Of a stretch of DNA of 64,000 nucleotides, positions 16,616 through 26,900 are shown in pieces. How positions within the stretch are numbered: the stretch's first letter is position 1; each line of letters starts with the position of its first letter. Under the pieces are notes generated by a model that was not told where the DNA came from, searched no databases, and saw only the letters and a list, made by a program, of their open reading frames with translations. Source of the stretch: Vibrio sp. D404a (GTDB taxonomy: Bacteria; Pseudomonadota; Gammaproteobacteria; Enterobacterales; Vibrionaceae); assembly GCF_030248535.1 (NCBI RefSeq), contig NZ_JAHGAJ010000011.1, positions 96,458 through 160,457 of the forward strand. Direction: 5' to 3'. The position numbers and the translations under genes are program-made.

Positions 16616-18007
16616 TTGAAACAGTACGTTAAGTTCGTTTCAGTCGCTATGATTTCGGCATTGACTGTCGGGTGTGCGAGCATGTCGGCGGGCAATTTGT
16701 TTAGTCACTACAGTGCTCAGAACCAGAGCGTTTACCAAGCGCTTAAAGCGGGTGACTATTCTGAAGCGCAGCAAGAGCTACCAGACTACGCTGCAGGCGA
16801 CATTTTGGATAACCTTGAAAAAGGTCGTGTCTATCTCTTAGACCAGCAATACCCAGAGAGTAAGTCTTGGTTTGAACAAGCAGACCAAGCAGTGAGGGTT
16901 CAGCAAGATAAAGCCGTGGTGTCAGTATCTGACAGTGCCGCCAGTGTTGGTGCATTGGCAGTTAATGACAACATCACAGAATATACCCCAGCTGATTATG
17001 AGTTGGGCTTTTTACACCTTTATCTAGGACTCAACTACCTCAAACAGAATGATTTAGAGGGTGCATTGGTCGAGATGCGCCGCGCTAACCAAGTTCAAGA
17101 GCAGGCAAAGAAGCAGCGCGAAGCTGAGCTTCAAAGAGCGGCCAATGATGCCAAATCAAAAGGAATTTCGGCGAACGTTGGCAGCATTCTTTCGAACTAC
17201 CCGGATGCGGGTAAAAAATTGCAGTCGGTTCAGAATGCTTATTTGATGTTCTTATCTGGGCTGCTGTATGAGGCATCCAATGACCTCAACAGTGCTTACG
17301 TTGATTACCGCCGCGCATTAGCTGTGATGCCAGATAACCAACAGGTGATTGAGCGTGCAATGTTAGTCGCTCAACGCTTAGGCATGCGTGAAGATTTAGC
17401 GAAAATGAAAAAGCGCTACGCGATGCCAGCTGCTCTTAAGAGTGGGCAAGGACGAGTTATCGTCTTAGATGAGCAGAGCGTTGTACAAGCCATGGACAGT
17501 TGGCGTCTGGATTTACCCATTTATGACAGTCGTGACCAAGGCGCCATATATTCTTTAGCTCTGCCATACTATTCAAATCAGCCGAGCGAAAGGTTCGCAT
17601 CGATTCGTATTAACGGTACAGCGCTTAATGGCAGCCTATTGACCGATGTTGATGCGATGGCACAGAACGATCTATCAGAGCGTTTGCCAAGTATTGTGAT
17701 TCGCCAAGCGCTGCGTGTGGTTGCCAAAGACCGAATTCGTAAGGAAGCAGCAAACGGCGATGATGTTGGCAACTTGCTGTTCAATGTCTGGAACACCTTG
17801 ACTGAGCAGCCAGATACCCGCAGTTGGCAGTCACTGCCTGCTCAAGTTAAGAGCAGCACCTATGTTGCTAACGCTGGTAACTACACCTTAGAAGCGGGTG
17901 GTAAGTCATATCAGTTTGATGTGCGAGATGGACAAACCACCTTGGTTTGGGTTTCTCGCCAAGGGAATAACGCCACAATGTGGCATAAGCAGCTAGGGAG
18001 GCTGTAA
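16616..18007 (+). CDS. COG3014-family lipoprotein
   Basis: 463 residues starting at a TTG (16616), supported by a CAGGAG SD 8-9 bases upstream and by the lipoprotein signal ALTVGCASM, with Cys20 as lipidation site. The middle contains helical tetratricopeptide-like stretches (EYTPADYELGFLHLYLGLNYLKQNDLEGALVEMRRANQ is cut here as a repeat around residues 122-158). It overlaps the next gene by one base (TAATG), so it is translationally coupled to ycfL. Its place beside ycfL and lpoB suggests an envelope role, but its function is unknown. Confidence 0.82.
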   Translation: MKQYVKFVSVAMISALTVGCASMSAGNLFSHYSAQNQSVYQALKAGDYSEAQQELPDYAAGDILDNLEKGRVYLLDQQYPESKSWFEQADQAVRVQQDKAVVSVSDSAASVGALAVNDNITEYTPADYELGFLHLYLGLNYLKQNDLEGALVEMRRANQVQEQAKKQREAELQRAANDAKSKGISANVGSILSNYPDAGKKLQSVQNAYLMFLSGLLYEASNDLNSAYVDYRRALAVMPDNQQVIERAMLVAQRLGMREDLAKMKKRYAMPAALKSGQGRVIVLDEQSVVQAMDSWRLDLPIYDSRDQGAIYSLALPYYSNQPSERFASIRINGTALNGSLLTDVDAMAQNDLSERLPSIVIRQALRVVAKDRIRKEAANGDDVGNLLFNVWNTLTEQPDTRSWQSLPAQVKSSTYVANAGNYTLEAGGKSYQFDVRDGQTTLVWVSRQGNNATMWHKQLGRL

Positions 18008-18390
18008 TGAAGAAATGGTTAGTGAGCTTGGCGGCTGTTGCAGCCTTAGCAGGTTGTGCGGATAACACAGCAGGCGTGCGTGTTGATGGTCTAACTCAAA
18101 ACGTATTTTTTGGTGACAAGGTTCTTGGTAGCCGATTGTTGGTCGATGATGTAAGAACCGATCAAGTCGATGGTCATACGCGTGGGCTTGTGCGTCTAAC
18201 GAGCGACTACAAGGGTGATCAAAATATCCTGTATCGTTTCTATTGGTATGACGATGCCGGCCTAGAAGTGAACTTGAAACAGGGCCCTTGGAAGCAAGCG
18301 ATTGTTCGTGGTTTCGAGACGATTACCTTGTCAGAAATTTCAGTGAACCCGAAAGCAACTCAATTTCGAGTACAGTTTCGGGAACAGTAA
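18007..18390 (+). CDS. ycfL: YcfL-family lipoprotein
   Basis: A 127-residue lipoprotein with signal peptide and lipobox ending LAGCADN, Cys17 being lipidated. The conserved central strand pattern NILYRFYWYDDAGLEV matches the YcfL (DUF1425) family. Its start shares one base with the stop of the COG3014 gene. In E. coli ycfL also directly precedes lpoB. The function is not established; an outer-membrane location is likely because the residue after the lipid-bearing Cys is Ala, not Asp. Confidence 0.85.
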   Translation: MKKWLVSLAAVAALAGCADNTAGVRVDGLTQNVFFGDKVLGSRLLVDDVRTDQVDGHTRGLVRLTSDYKGDQNILYRFYWYDDAGLEVNLKQGPWKQAIVRGFETITLSEISVNPKATQFRVQFREQ

Positions 18391-18398
18391 TCTTTAGT

Positions 18399-18439
18399 GG
18401 CTAAGCGGAGTCGGCCTAACAACGGCATTCAGCTTAGCC
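18399..18439 (+). other. Intergenic stem between ycfL and lpoB
   Basis: GGCTAAGC (18399-18406) pairs with GCTTAGCC (18432-18439) over a 25-nt GC-containing loop with no T-run. It may be an RNA-processing or attenuating structure within the operon. Confidence 0.3.
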
Positions 18440-18491
18440 TTCAAAATTTGTGAGTAGGGCGCTGTTCTACTTTGATATGTGAGGAAATAAA

Positions 18492-19082
18492 ATGAAAAAG
18501 AGTGTCATTGCGCTATTGGGATTAGCTGTAATTCTAGGCGGTTGTTCAAACAAAGTAAGTTATGGTGATGCGCAAGCGGTAGAAACCACGACCATCGATT
18601 TCGGTTCAACGGACCTTCAAACGATTGCTGGTGAAATGGTTGATAGCATGATGGCTTCTGGTTCGGTTTCTTACATTACCCGTGATCAGCGTCCAATCGT
18701 GTTTGTTGAGCGCATCAAGAACAAAACCAGCGAGCACATCGATACTGAGTCAATCACGGATACCATCAGCACTAAAATGCTGAACTCGGGTAAATTTCGT
18801 TTTGTTGATATGGATCGTGTAGAGTCAGTTCGTGAACAACTGAACTTCCAAAACAATGATGAGCTTGTGAATCAAAGCTCTGCTATCCAGTTCGGTAAGA
18901 TGGTAGGTGCTCAGTACATGCTTTACGGCAACCTATCAAGCATCGTTAAGAAAGACGGTAGCGACCAAGACGTATACTACAAAATGACAATGCGTCTAAT
19001 GGACCTTGAGTCTGGCTTGATCGAATGGGCAGACGAGACTGAAATCCGTAAGCAGAAATCTAAGAGCTTGCTAGGTCTATAA
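18492..19082 (+). CDS. lpoB: Penicillin-binding protein activator LpoB
   Basis: A 196-residue outer-membrane lipoprotein, lipobox ILGGCSNK with Cys18. The C-terminal domain contains RPIVFVERIKNKTSEHIDTE and KMLNSGKFRFVDMDRVE, the TolB-N-like fold of LpoB that reaches through the peptidoglycan to stimulate PBP1B. The linker after Cys18 is short compared with E. coli LpoB. The ATG at 18492 has a GAGG SD. A terminator at 19134 separates it from thiK. Confidence 0.92.
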   Translation: MKKSVIALLGLAVILGGCSNKVSYGDAQAVETTTIDFGSTDLQTIAGEMVDSMMASGSVSYITRDQRPIVFVERIKNKTSEHIDTESITDTISTKMLNSGKFRFVDMDRVESVREQLNFQNNDELVNQSSAIQFGKMVGAQYMLYGNLSSIVKKDGSDQDVYYKMTMRLMDLESGLIEWADETEIRKQKSKSLLGL

Positions 19083-19133
19083 TTGGGCCAAGCAGTAGTG
19101 CAGATGTTGCGTTACATGGTTACTGAGTAAAAT

Positions 19134-19169
19134 AAAAGACACTGGCGTTTTTACGTTGGTGTCTTTTTT
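19134..19169 (+). terminator. Intrinsic terminator after lpoB
   Basis: AAAAGACAC (19134-19142) pairs with GTGTCTTTT (19159-19167), with a CG/CG extension inside. A T-run completes it. Confidence 0.8.
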
Positions 19170-19187
19170 ATAGGGAGAACAGGGAGT

Positions 19188-20042
19188 ATGGCGATTTTCT
19201 GCTGGGAAGAGGCTAAAAAACTGGATGCGAGCTTAGGCTCACTCGACAGCTATTTTGAACAGCCCCCTATTAAGGCCCAAACCTTGACGGGTGGCCTAAC
19301 TAACCGCTGCTGGAAACTGATGGACGCAGATGGCCAATCTTATGTTTGGCGACCTAACACTCCTATTACAGAGGCCTTTGGTATCTCTCGCCATGAAGAG
19401 TATCAAGTGTTATCGGCTATTGAACGCCTTGAGATCGCGCCTCAGCCTATCACCATCAATAAGCAGGGCTTGCTAGTCGAATGGGTTGAAGGCAATACGA
19501 TTCATGAAGATCTGTCACTTGAGCAGTTAATGAGAACATTGGTATCGGTGCACCTCGTTAATACTCAGCGCTTACCCCTACATCCTTTCTGCTTTACTGC
19601 CCGAGTTGACCACTATTGGCTTCGACTTGATCAACAACACCGTGGAGAGGAGTTCGAACGCATTTATCGGGAGTGGCGTGCTACCCCTGATATACCTCCG
19701 ATAGAGAATACGCTTTGTCACTTTGATTTGGGTGGCTACAACCTTGTGCGTCAACAGCAAGAGATAAAAATCATTGATTGGGAGTATGCGGCGTTGGCTG
19801 ACCCTAGATTAGATCTCACCCTAACTCTTTCTGTTGCTAATGCACCTGTTGAAGAGTCGGTGAAACAGTATTGTCAGCTTCGAGGTATCCATGACACGCA
19901 GGCTTGGGTTGAGGGTGTCGAGGCTTGGCTACCACGCAGCAGAATGATGGCAATGCTCTGGTATTTGTTGGCTCATCAACTGTGGGGTGGTGATGAATAT
20001 CTGGACGAAGCGAGAGCACTTAGTTGCACTTTCTGTAGCTAG
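19188..20042 (+). CDS. thiK: Thiamine kinase-like aminoglycoside-phosphotransferase-fold protein (ThiK)
   Basis: 284 residues with the APH/choline kinase fold: GGLTNRCW (35-42) as nucleotide-binding loop, the catalytic Brenner motif HFDLGGYN at 178-185 (Asp180, Asn185) and the metal-binding IDWEYA at 196-201 (Asp197). Gene order identifies it as ThiK, the kinase that converts salvaged thiamine to thiamine phosphate. An AGGGAG SD is present. In E. coli nagZ follows; here ycfP follows after 108 bp. Confidence 0.85.
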   Translation: MAIFCWEEAKKLDASLGSLDSYFEQPPIKAQTLTGGLTNRCWKLMDADGQSYVWRPNTPITEAFGISRHEEYQVLSAIERLEIAPQPITINKQGLLVEWVEGNTIHEDLSLEQLMRTLVSVHLVNTQRLPLHPFCFTARVDHYWLRLDQQHRGEEFERIYREWRATPDIPPIENTLCHFDLGGYNLVRQQQEIKIIDWEYAALADPRLDLTLTLSVANAPVEESVKQYCQLRGIHDTQAWVEGVEAWLPRSRMMAMLWYLLAHQLWGGDEYLDEARALSCTFCS

Positions 20043-20150
20043 GATCACGTTTAGGATGGGAAAAATGCAAATTCAGATATCTGTACTTTAAAACCTTATT
20101 TTTCATGTTAGATTTATCAAAACGTACCAGCATTTTACCAGGGAGGTACA

Positions 20151-20690
20151 ATGATTATTTACCTACATGGCTTTGACTCGACAAGCCCGGGCAACCACGA
20201 AAAAATACTGCAGTTGCAATTCATTGACGATGACGTTCGCTTCATTAACTACAGTACCTTACACCCAAAACACGATATGCAGCACTTGTTGAAAGAGGTG
20301 CATAAAGTGATTGAACAGTCTGATGATCCACACCCGATTATTTGTGGGGTAGGTTTAGGCGGCTATTGGTCTGAACGTATTGGTTTTCTTTGCGGCATCA
20401 AGCAGGTGATTTTTAACCCTAACCTAACGCCTGAAAAGAACATGATGGGGCGAATTGACCGACCTGAAGAGTATGAAGATATTGCAACAAAGTGTGTCAG
20501 CCAATATCGCATGAAGAACAAAGATCGCTGTCTGGTTGTCCTATCTCGTGAAGATGAGATCCACGATAACAGCAAAACAGCTGAAGCACTTGAAGACTAT
20601 TACCAAATCATTTGGGATGAGAAAGAGTCCCATAAGTTCAAGAAGATTTCCCAGCATTTACAGGCGATGAAAGCGTTTAAGAACGCCTAA
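20151..20690 (+). CDS. ycfP: YcfP-family protein with alpha/beta-hydrolase fold
   Basis: 179 residues, the same length class as E. coli YcfP (180) and highly similar over [18 protein letters not shown] and RDRPEEY-type stretches. The HGF motif of an alpha/beta hydrolase is present, but the nucleophile elbow reads GVGLGG (66-71), with Leu69 where serine would stand. It is therefore probably not a classical serine hydrolase. Its function is unknown. A GGGAGG SD precedes the ATG, and a terminator follows. Confidence 0.9.
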   Translation: MIIYLHGFDSTSPGNHEKILQLQFIDDDVRFINYSTLHPKHDMQHLLKEVHKVIEQSDDPHPIICGVGLGGYWSERIGFLCGIKQVIFNPNLTPEKNMMGRIDRPEEYEDIATKCVSQYRMKNKDRCLVVLSREDEIHDNSKTAEALEDYYQIIWDEKESHKFKKISQHLQAMKAFKNA

Positions 20691-20714
20691 CGCCCGACTT
20701 AATGTTGATCGAGA

Positions 20715-20748
20715 AAGCAGTACTTTGACGAGTGCTGCTTTTTTTTGC
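20715..20748 (+). terminator. Intrinsic terminator after ycfP
   Basis: AAGCAGTACT (20715-20724) pairs with AGTGCTGCTT (20731-20740, one G-U), followed by six or more T. Confidence 0.88.
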
Positions 20749-20831
20749 CTGACGAATTGAGCAGCTGAATGAAACTGACGCAAACGTTAACTATTTTTTC
20801 TGCGAAACCTCATTGAAGGTAAGGATTTTAG

Positions 20832-20891
20832 TTGCGGTCACGTTTTTGCTCTATATAATGTTCGGTAATAAAATATTTTGATAAATATCAA
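20832..20891 (+). promoter_or_regulatory. ndh promoter with an FNR box
   Basis: TTGCGG (20832-20837) and TATAAT (20854-20859), 16 bp apart, form a good sigma-70 promoter. TTGAT-AAAT-ATCAA at 20878-20891 is a perfect FNR consensus. It would lie near +19, downstream of the start point, a position that blocks transcription. In E. coli ndh is a classic FNR-repressed gene, so repression without oxygen is the expected outcome. Confidence 0.8.
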
Positions 20892-21143
20892 AAAAAATTG
20901 AGAGCGAGTCATAAACTTGCCCATTTATTTGTGCTCTACCTCTCAGGTAGACCCATTTTCCACGTGAAAACGCTAAAGCAGACGACTTTAGTTTGAGCCC
21001 CTCTAAACACTCGGTAACAGGACAACAAATACGTTTACATCATTCCTTTAGCGACAGCGCAGGTTCCCGAGTAAAAAACAGAATTTATCGGTTGGAGTAA
21101 TCGAGCCGAACACTTTTTATTTATTTTGTAGAGGATTGTCATC
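20892..21143 (+). other. Long structured 5' leader of ndh
   Basis: About 250 bp between the FNR box and the ndh start hold no open frame that I would call. CTAAAG/CTTTAG pair at 20973-20991. A longer stem, ACTCGGTAAC (21009-21018) with GTTCCCGAGT (21063-21072, one mismatch), follows. The leader is unusually long for this gene. I recognise no riboswitch class. Confidence 0.4.
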
Positions 21144-22433
21144 GTGACAAAAATTATCGTAGTAGGCGGTGGTGCTGGTGGTTTAGAACTAGCAACCAAG
21201 CTAGGGCGCACCCTAGGGCGCAAAAAACGAGCAACGATCACATTGGTTGACCGCAAAGCGAGCCACCTTTGGAAGCCGCTATTGCACGAAGTTGCAACGG
21301 GTTCTCTGGATGAAGGTGTTGATGCATTAAGCTACCGTGCTCATGCAAAGAATCACTACTTTGATTTTCAAATGGGTAGCCTGAACGACATCGATCGTGA
21401 GCGCAAAGTTATCGCACTGAGCGAACTGCGTGATGACAATGGCGAACTACTGATGCCAAGCCGTGAACTAGAGTATGACATTCTTGTTATGGCGATTGGC
21501 TCTACGTCAAACGACTTCAATACTCCAGGGGTACGTGACAACTGTATCTTCCTAGATAGCCCAGAGCAGGCGCACCGTTTCCGTACTGAAATGAACAATG
21601 AGTTCTTAAAGCTGCATGCTAAGAACGGTCAAGGTACGGTTGATATCGCTATCGTTGGTGCAGGTGCAACAGGTGTAGAGCTTTCTGCAGAATTGCACAA
21701 CGCGGTAAAAGAGCTGCGTACCTACGGTTTTGGCGACCTTGACTCAAGCAAGCTAAACGTAAACCTGATCGAAGCGGGTGAGCGTATTCTTCCTGCTCTA
21801 CCACCTCGTATTTCAAGTGCTGCACACTCAGAGCTGACTAAGCTTGGTGTGAACGTGCGTACGACGACGATGGTGACACAAGCGGATGCTGATGGCCTGA
21901 CAACCAAAGACGGCGAGAAGATCCCAGCACAAATCATGGTTTGGGCAGCAGGTATCAAAGCACCAGATTTCATTAAAGATATTGGTGGCCTAGAGACTAA
22001 CCGTATTAACCAATTGGTTGTAAAAGACACACTACAAACAACACGTGATGACGACATCTTCGTTATTGGTGACCTAGCTCAGTGTACTCAAGCGGATGGT
22101 TCTTTCGTTCCACCTCGTGCTCAAGCGGCACACCAAATGGCAAGCTGTGCATTCAGCAATATCATCGCTAAGCTGAACGGTCGCGAGCAGAAAGCATACA
22201 TCTACAAAGACAAAGGCTCTTTGGTATCACTTAGCCGTTTCTCTACCGTTGGTAGCTTGATGGGTAACCTAACCAAAGGCTCTATGATGGTTGAAGGCCG
22301 TATTGCTCGTGTGGTTTACATTTCACTGTACCGCATGCACCAAATGGCGTTGCACGGTGTGATTAAGACATCACTGATGATGTTGGTAGGCCGTATTAAC
22401 CGCGTATTGCGTCCAAACCTTAAGCTTCACTAA
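21144..22433 (+). CDS. ndh: Type II NADH dehydrogenase (NDH-2)
   Basis: 429 residues beginning with GTG (21144) after a GAGG SD. Two dinucleotide-binding Rossmann motifs are visible: [10 protein letters not shown] near residue 8 for FAD and [12 protein letters not shown] near 172 for [12 protein letters not shown] marks the second FAD contact. The amphipathic C-terminal part ([20 protein letters not shown]) suits peripheral membrane attachment. It oxidises NADH and reduces quinone without pumping protons. The promoter carries an FNR box, and a terminator follows. Confidence 0.95.
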   Translation: MTKIIVVGGGAGGLELATKLGRTLGRKKRATITLVDRKASHLWKPLLHEVATGSLDEGVDALSYRAHAKNHYFDFQMGSLNDIDRERKVIALSELRDDNGELLMPSRELEYDILVMAIGSTSNDFNTPGVRDNCIFLDSPEQAHRFRTEMNNEFLKLHAKNGQGTVDIAIVGAGATGVELSAELHNAVKELRTYGFGDLDSSKLNVNLIEAGERILPALPPRISSAAHSELTKLGVNVRTTTMVTQADADGLTTKDGEKIPAQIMVWAAGIKAPDFIKDIGGLETNRINQLVVKDTLQTTRDDDIFVIGDLAQCTQADGSFVPPRAQAAHQMASCAFSNIIAKLNGREQKAYIYKDKGSLVSLSRFSTVGSLMGNLTKGSMMVEGRIARVVYISLYRMHQMALHGVIKTSLMMLVGRINRVLRPNLKLH

Positions 22434-22460
22434 TAAGCAGATTAAATAAAGACGTACGAA

Positions 22461-22487
22461 AAAGAGCTCTCAGGAGCTCTTTTTTTA
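22461..22487 (+). terminator. Intrinsic terminator after ndh
   Basis: AGAGCTC (22463-22469) and GAGCTCT (22474-22480) pair around TCAG, followed by a seven-T run. Confidence 0.9.
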
Positions 22488-22497
22488 TGTCATCGGT

Positions 22498-23064
22498 TTA
22501 TGTTCGTTTTTCGTGCCCATAACTTGGTGGAAGCACTGCGTAGACCACGCCATCTTTGGGCTGTCCATTAAAGATGAATCGGTTTCGAGCTATCGCTTCA
22601 CGAGTGGCTCCACAAGCCTCTATCAGATGTTGGCTTGGCAGGTTGTCGAGATCGCACACTATTTCAAGTCTTGTAAGTTTGAGTTGCGCAAAACAGAACT
22701 CAAATAAAGCTAACATGGCTTCTTTTGCTATGCCTTGCCTCTGATATTTGTCTGCGACCCAATAGCCCAAGCTCGCCATATTAAAGGTGTGGTAGAGCTC
22801 ATTGATCGCTACCATCCCCATAAGAGCGTTACTTTCACGATCAAAAATACCGAAGCCGAAGGCATCCGCTTTGACCCAATTTAGTCGCGTGGCAAGAATG
22901 AACTTCTCGGCGTCTTGCTCTGAATAAGCGCTGTGGCACCAATCAATCCAACGAAATAGGCTTGATGACTTTTGAATGCATTGAGCGAACTCTGCTGCAT
23001 CAGAGGCTTCAATTATCTTAAGGACTAAACGGGGTGTGACAATGTGGAAGTCTGGACTCATCAT
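22498..23064 (-). CDS. GNAT-family N-acetyltransferase, RimJ/RimL-like
   Basis: 188 residues of the GNAT RimJ/RimL group: TPRLVLKIIEASDAAEF at the start, MGMVAINELYH and LGYWVADKYQRQGIAKEAM (the acetyl-CoA-binding Q/R-x-x-G-x-A loop), then NLPSQHLIEACG. These enzymes acetylate N-termini, often of ribosomal proteins, or small molecules. The substrate is not deducible. The gene starts 72 bp after csiV ends on the same strand, with a terminator between them, and it is convergent with ndh. Confidence 0.88.
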   Translation of the reverse strand: MMSPDFHIVTPRLVLKIIEASDAAEFAQCIQKSSSLFRWIDWCHSAYSEQDAEKFILATRLNWVKADAFGFGIFDRESNALMGMVAINELYHTFNMASLGYWVADKYQRQGIAKEAMLALFEFCFAQLKLTRLEIVCDLDNLPSQHLIEACGATREAIARNRFIFNGQPKDGVVYAVLPPSYGHEKRT

Positions 23065-23077
23065 GCCCTCCTAATAA

Positions 23078-23102
23078 CAAAACGCCCTCACTAGGAGGGC
23101 GT
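23078..23102 (-). terminator. Intrinsic terminator after csiV
   Basis: ACGCCCTC (23082-23089) pairs with GAGGGCGT (23095-23102) around ACTAG. On the minus strand it is followed by TTTGTT. Confidence 0.78.
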
Positions 23103-23136
23103 ATCGATAAGAAACTAAGTATAGTTTATTGACTGA

Positions 23137-23904
23137 TTACTGCGCGACGCGTCGAACCTGAATAATCATGCCCAATAGAGGGTGATCTAGGTAGTGAGTT
23201 TCAGTACTGCGCATGCGACGCTTCTGGTCCATACGGTAGCTCTTAAGGAACTCTTCCACTTTCACTGTTGGAGAGATCTCAGTCAAATTGCCGACCTGAA
23301 TAGTACTGTCACCACCACTGACTGGCGAGTCTAGCTCGATTTGTTGCTCTTGAAGTGTGACTTCACGAACACTTGGTGCTTTCAGATCCAAAGTAGTTTC
23401 AGCGTATAGATAGTGTTGAACATAGATCTGCAGCTTGCCGTCTAGTTCGTATAGAGGCTTATCAATGGTCTCTTCAGTAATACCGTTATCATTTGTCGCT
23501 ACAACAGCACTCTTTTCTGAGCCATCGGCATTAAACGATTTCGAATAGTCTTTACCCGCTTGAATACGAAATACTGGGGCCGCATTTCGACCTTCATCAC
23601 CTTGGCGCCAAGCCGTGTGCATCAATACTTCAAAACCCGCGTGCTTGCGCAGTTTTTCTTTCTCACCCGTCAGCTCATACGCTGAGAAGGGTAGCATTTG
23701 CACACCTTTCTGAGCTCTGAATTGAGAGTTTTGGAAAGAACCAGCGCGCTCAAGCGAGATCTCAGGGAGGCTGTTTGGCCATGATTCGTTGACTTTCTCT
23801 GCATCAACAGCACGCTTGAAAATGATCACTTCTATATCAAACTGTCTTTGCGCCAAACTTGGCATCGAGACCAACAATAGTAGTAGTGGGATCAGTCGTT
23901 TCAT
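23137..23904 (-). CDS. csiV: CsiV, Vibrio cell-shape and peptidoglycan-associated periplasmic protein
   Basis: 255 residues with a clear signal peptide (LIPLLLLLVSMPSLAQ). The mature N-terminus RQFDIEVIIFKRA and the C-terminal HPLLGMIIQVRRV are features I associate with CsiV, which sits next to mfd in Vibrio. In V. cholerae CsiV binds peptidoglycan and activates the PBP1A pathway through LpoA. It lies 64 bp downstream of mfd and likely belongs to a plzB-mfd-csiV operon. The identification rests on context plus recall of the family. Confidence 0.82.
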   Translation of the reverse strand: MKRLIPLLLLLVSMPSLAQRQFDIEVIIFKRAVDAEKVNESWPNSLPEISLERAGSFQNSQFRAQKGVQMLPFSAYELTGEKEKLRKHAGFEVLMHTAWRQGDEGRNAAPVFRIQAGKDYSKSFNADGSEKSAVVATNDNGITEETIDKPLYELDGKLQIYVQHYLYAETTLDLKAPSVREVTLQEQQIELDSPVSGGDSTIQVGNLTEISPTVKVEEFLKSYRMDQKRRMRSTETHYLDHPLLGMIIQVRRVAQ

Positions 23905-23968
23905 TTTTACTCCGTATCCCAGCCAGAGAGCCGGCTGGATAAATTAAATGCTCAGTGAAATTGAAGAA

Positions 23969-26900
23969 TTAGCTTGCTGGCAGCAAGTTCTGTCTGAATT
24001 CGCTCAGTAGATCACCGACAAATTGAATTCGCTTCCGTCTGTCTACCAATGGTACCGTAAACTTGAATTTAGTTGGCCCTTCCATTGAAAACTTTTGCGG
24101 TTGAGATTGCAATAGTTTAACAAGGTAGGCTGGGTTTATGTCAGCGTCTGGGTAGAATTCTAAGAAGCCGCCTTTATCGTGTGCTTCAATCTTCTTCGCC
24201 TTGATCGCTGCTGCCGCCAGTTTCAATTCAGAAACGGATAGCAGGTTTTTGGTGGCATCGGGCAGTACACCAAAGCGATCAATCAACTCAACCTTAAGCT
24301 CAGCCAGTTCGTCGTTATTGGCGACACTCGCAATGCGTTTGTAAGTCGATAAACGTGTATTGATGTCTGGAATGTAGTCATCAGGCAGAAGTGCCGGTAG
24401 ACGCATCTCAATCTCGGTTTGTTCGCGCAGAAGGTCATCGAGCGATGGCTCTCGGCCCTCTTTAAGTGCTTCAACGGCTTGCTCTAGCATCTCCATATAC
24501 AGGCTAAAGCCGACGGATTGGATTTGACCACTCTGCTCGTCACCCAACAGTTCACCTGCACCACGAATCTCTAAATCGTGAGTTGCCAAGGTAAAGCCGG
24601 CGCCTAGGTCTTCCAATGAAGCAATCGCATCGAGTCGCTTAATTGCATCTTTGGTCATCGCTTTAGGGTGCGGCGTTAATAGGTATGCATACGCTTGGTG
24701 GTGAGAACGGCCTACACGACCACGCAGCTGGTGTAATTGTGCTAAACCGAGGTTATCCGCGCGATCCATCAGGATGGTGTTTGCCGTTGGTACATCGATA
24801 CCCGTCTCAATGATGGTAGTACACACAAGCAGGTTAAAGCGCTGGTGATAGAAATCATTCATGATGCGTTCGAGTTCGCGTTCACGCATCTGGCCGTGGG
24901 CGACGGTGACACGTGCCTCTGGAATTAACTTTTGCAGTGATTCAGCGGTTTTCTCGATGGTGTCTACTTGATTGTGCAGGAAGTAAACTTGTCCACCACG
25001 CATGATTTCACGCAACACTGCCTCTCTGACAACAGCATCGTCACTCTGTCTGACAAAGGTTTTAATCGCTAATCGCCTTGCTGGCGGTGTGGCAATGATC
25101 GAGAGATCGCGCATGCCACTCATCGCCATGTTCAGCGTTCGTGGGATTGGCGTTGCAGTCAGTGTTAGGATATCGACATCCGCACGCATCGCTTTGACTT
25201 TCTCTTTCTGGCGAACACCAAAGCGGTGCTCTTCGTCGACAATCAATAGCCCCAGATCGTGGAACTTGATGTCATTGGAGAGCAGTTTGTGTGTGCCGAC
25301 GACGATATCGACTTTGCCTTCTGCGACATCTGCCAAGATCTGTTTCTGCTCTTTAGCAGATTTAAAGCGTGATAATACCTCGACACGAATCGGCAGATTG
25401 GCAAATCGATCTCTGAAGTTTTCGAAGTGCTGCTGCGCAAGTAGGGTGGTTGGCACCAATACGGCGACTTGCTTTTCGTTATCGGTACAGACGAACGCTG
25501 CGCGCATCGCCACTTCGGTTTTACCAAAGCCTACGTCACCACACACTAGACGGTCCATGGCCTTTGGTTGGCACATATCCGACATTACAGCGTTGATCGC
25601 CATAGATTGGTCGTCAGTCTCTTCAAATGGGAAGCCTGATTTGAAGGTCGCGTATTGGCCGCGGTCTAGGATAAACTTATAGCCCGGTTTGAGCTCACGT
25701 TTGGCGTAGACATCAAGCAGTTCAGCGGCCACGTCTCGCACTTTCTCAGCAGCGCGTTTACGGGCTTTCTGCCACGCTTCGCCGCCAAGTTTATGCAGAG
25801 GAGCACTCTCTTCAGCGCCACCTGAGTAGCGTCCGATTAGGTTAAGTGAGGCAACTGGTACGTATAACTTGGCGTCATTTTGATATTCAAGCGTCACGTA
25901 CTCGGTTTTCATGCCGCCCGCTTCAAGGGTTTGCAGACCGATATAACGACCAATACCGTGGTCGATGTGAACCACAGGCTGGCCCGGTTTCAGTTCGGCA
26001 AGGTGGCGAATAACAGTATCGCTGTTAACGCTTTTCTTATCTTTTTTGCGGCGTTGAATAACGCGATCACCTAAAAGATCACTTTCACAAATGAAAGCCA
26101 AATCGCGTTGGGTGTCGATAAAACCATGCTCAGCAGCACCTAAGACGAGATTGAACTTGTCGCTTTCTGAGAGTGATTGAATCAGTGTCTCGACTTCAAC
26201 TGGACGAATCTTGATCCCTTGAAGTAGCTCGCTCAGTGCTTCACGTCGACCCTGAGATTCGACTGAAAACACCACCTTACCTGTAAATGACTCGGTAAAC
26301 TTACGCAGGTTAGCCAGGGGCTCTTTATTCTGATGCTGGACGCTCAGATCTGGTAGTGCCGAAACCGGAAGGTTGGTGCGACCAGCTTTCTCTTCGATGC
26401 TATCGACACTCAGAATTACTTGAGCTTTTTGTTTGAAGTGAGTGAAGAGTTCATCTTTCTTCAACCAAAGTTGGTCAGGTGATAGCAGTGGACGTAATGG
26501 ATCGACACCGCGTTGTTCATAGCGATGCTCGACATCAGATAAGAAGGTGTCTACCGCTTGCTCTATGTCACCCAGTGCCAAGATTTGTGTGTCATCGGCA
26601 ACATAGTCAAATAGGGTTTCAGTTTGGTCAAAGAACAGAGGTTGCCAATATTCGATACCGGCTGGCCATGTTCCTTTAGACACCTGCATATAGACAGATT
26701 CAGGTTCACGGCGAGCCTCAAACTGCTGACGCCAACGAATACGAAAATCTTCAATCGCAGAGTCAGATGTTGGGAACTCATGAGCAGGCAGCAGGCGAAT
26801 TTCGTCAATGTCGGCGATTGAGCGCTGATTTTCAGGATCGAAGGTTCGAATGGTATCGATCTCATCATCGAAGAAATCAATACGGTATGGGTCTTTGCTG

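Noticed and set aside
25002..25682. 226-codon plus-strand open frame
   Set aside because: It lies entirely inside mfd on the opposite strand; composition is a shadow of the real gene and there is no SD or domain.
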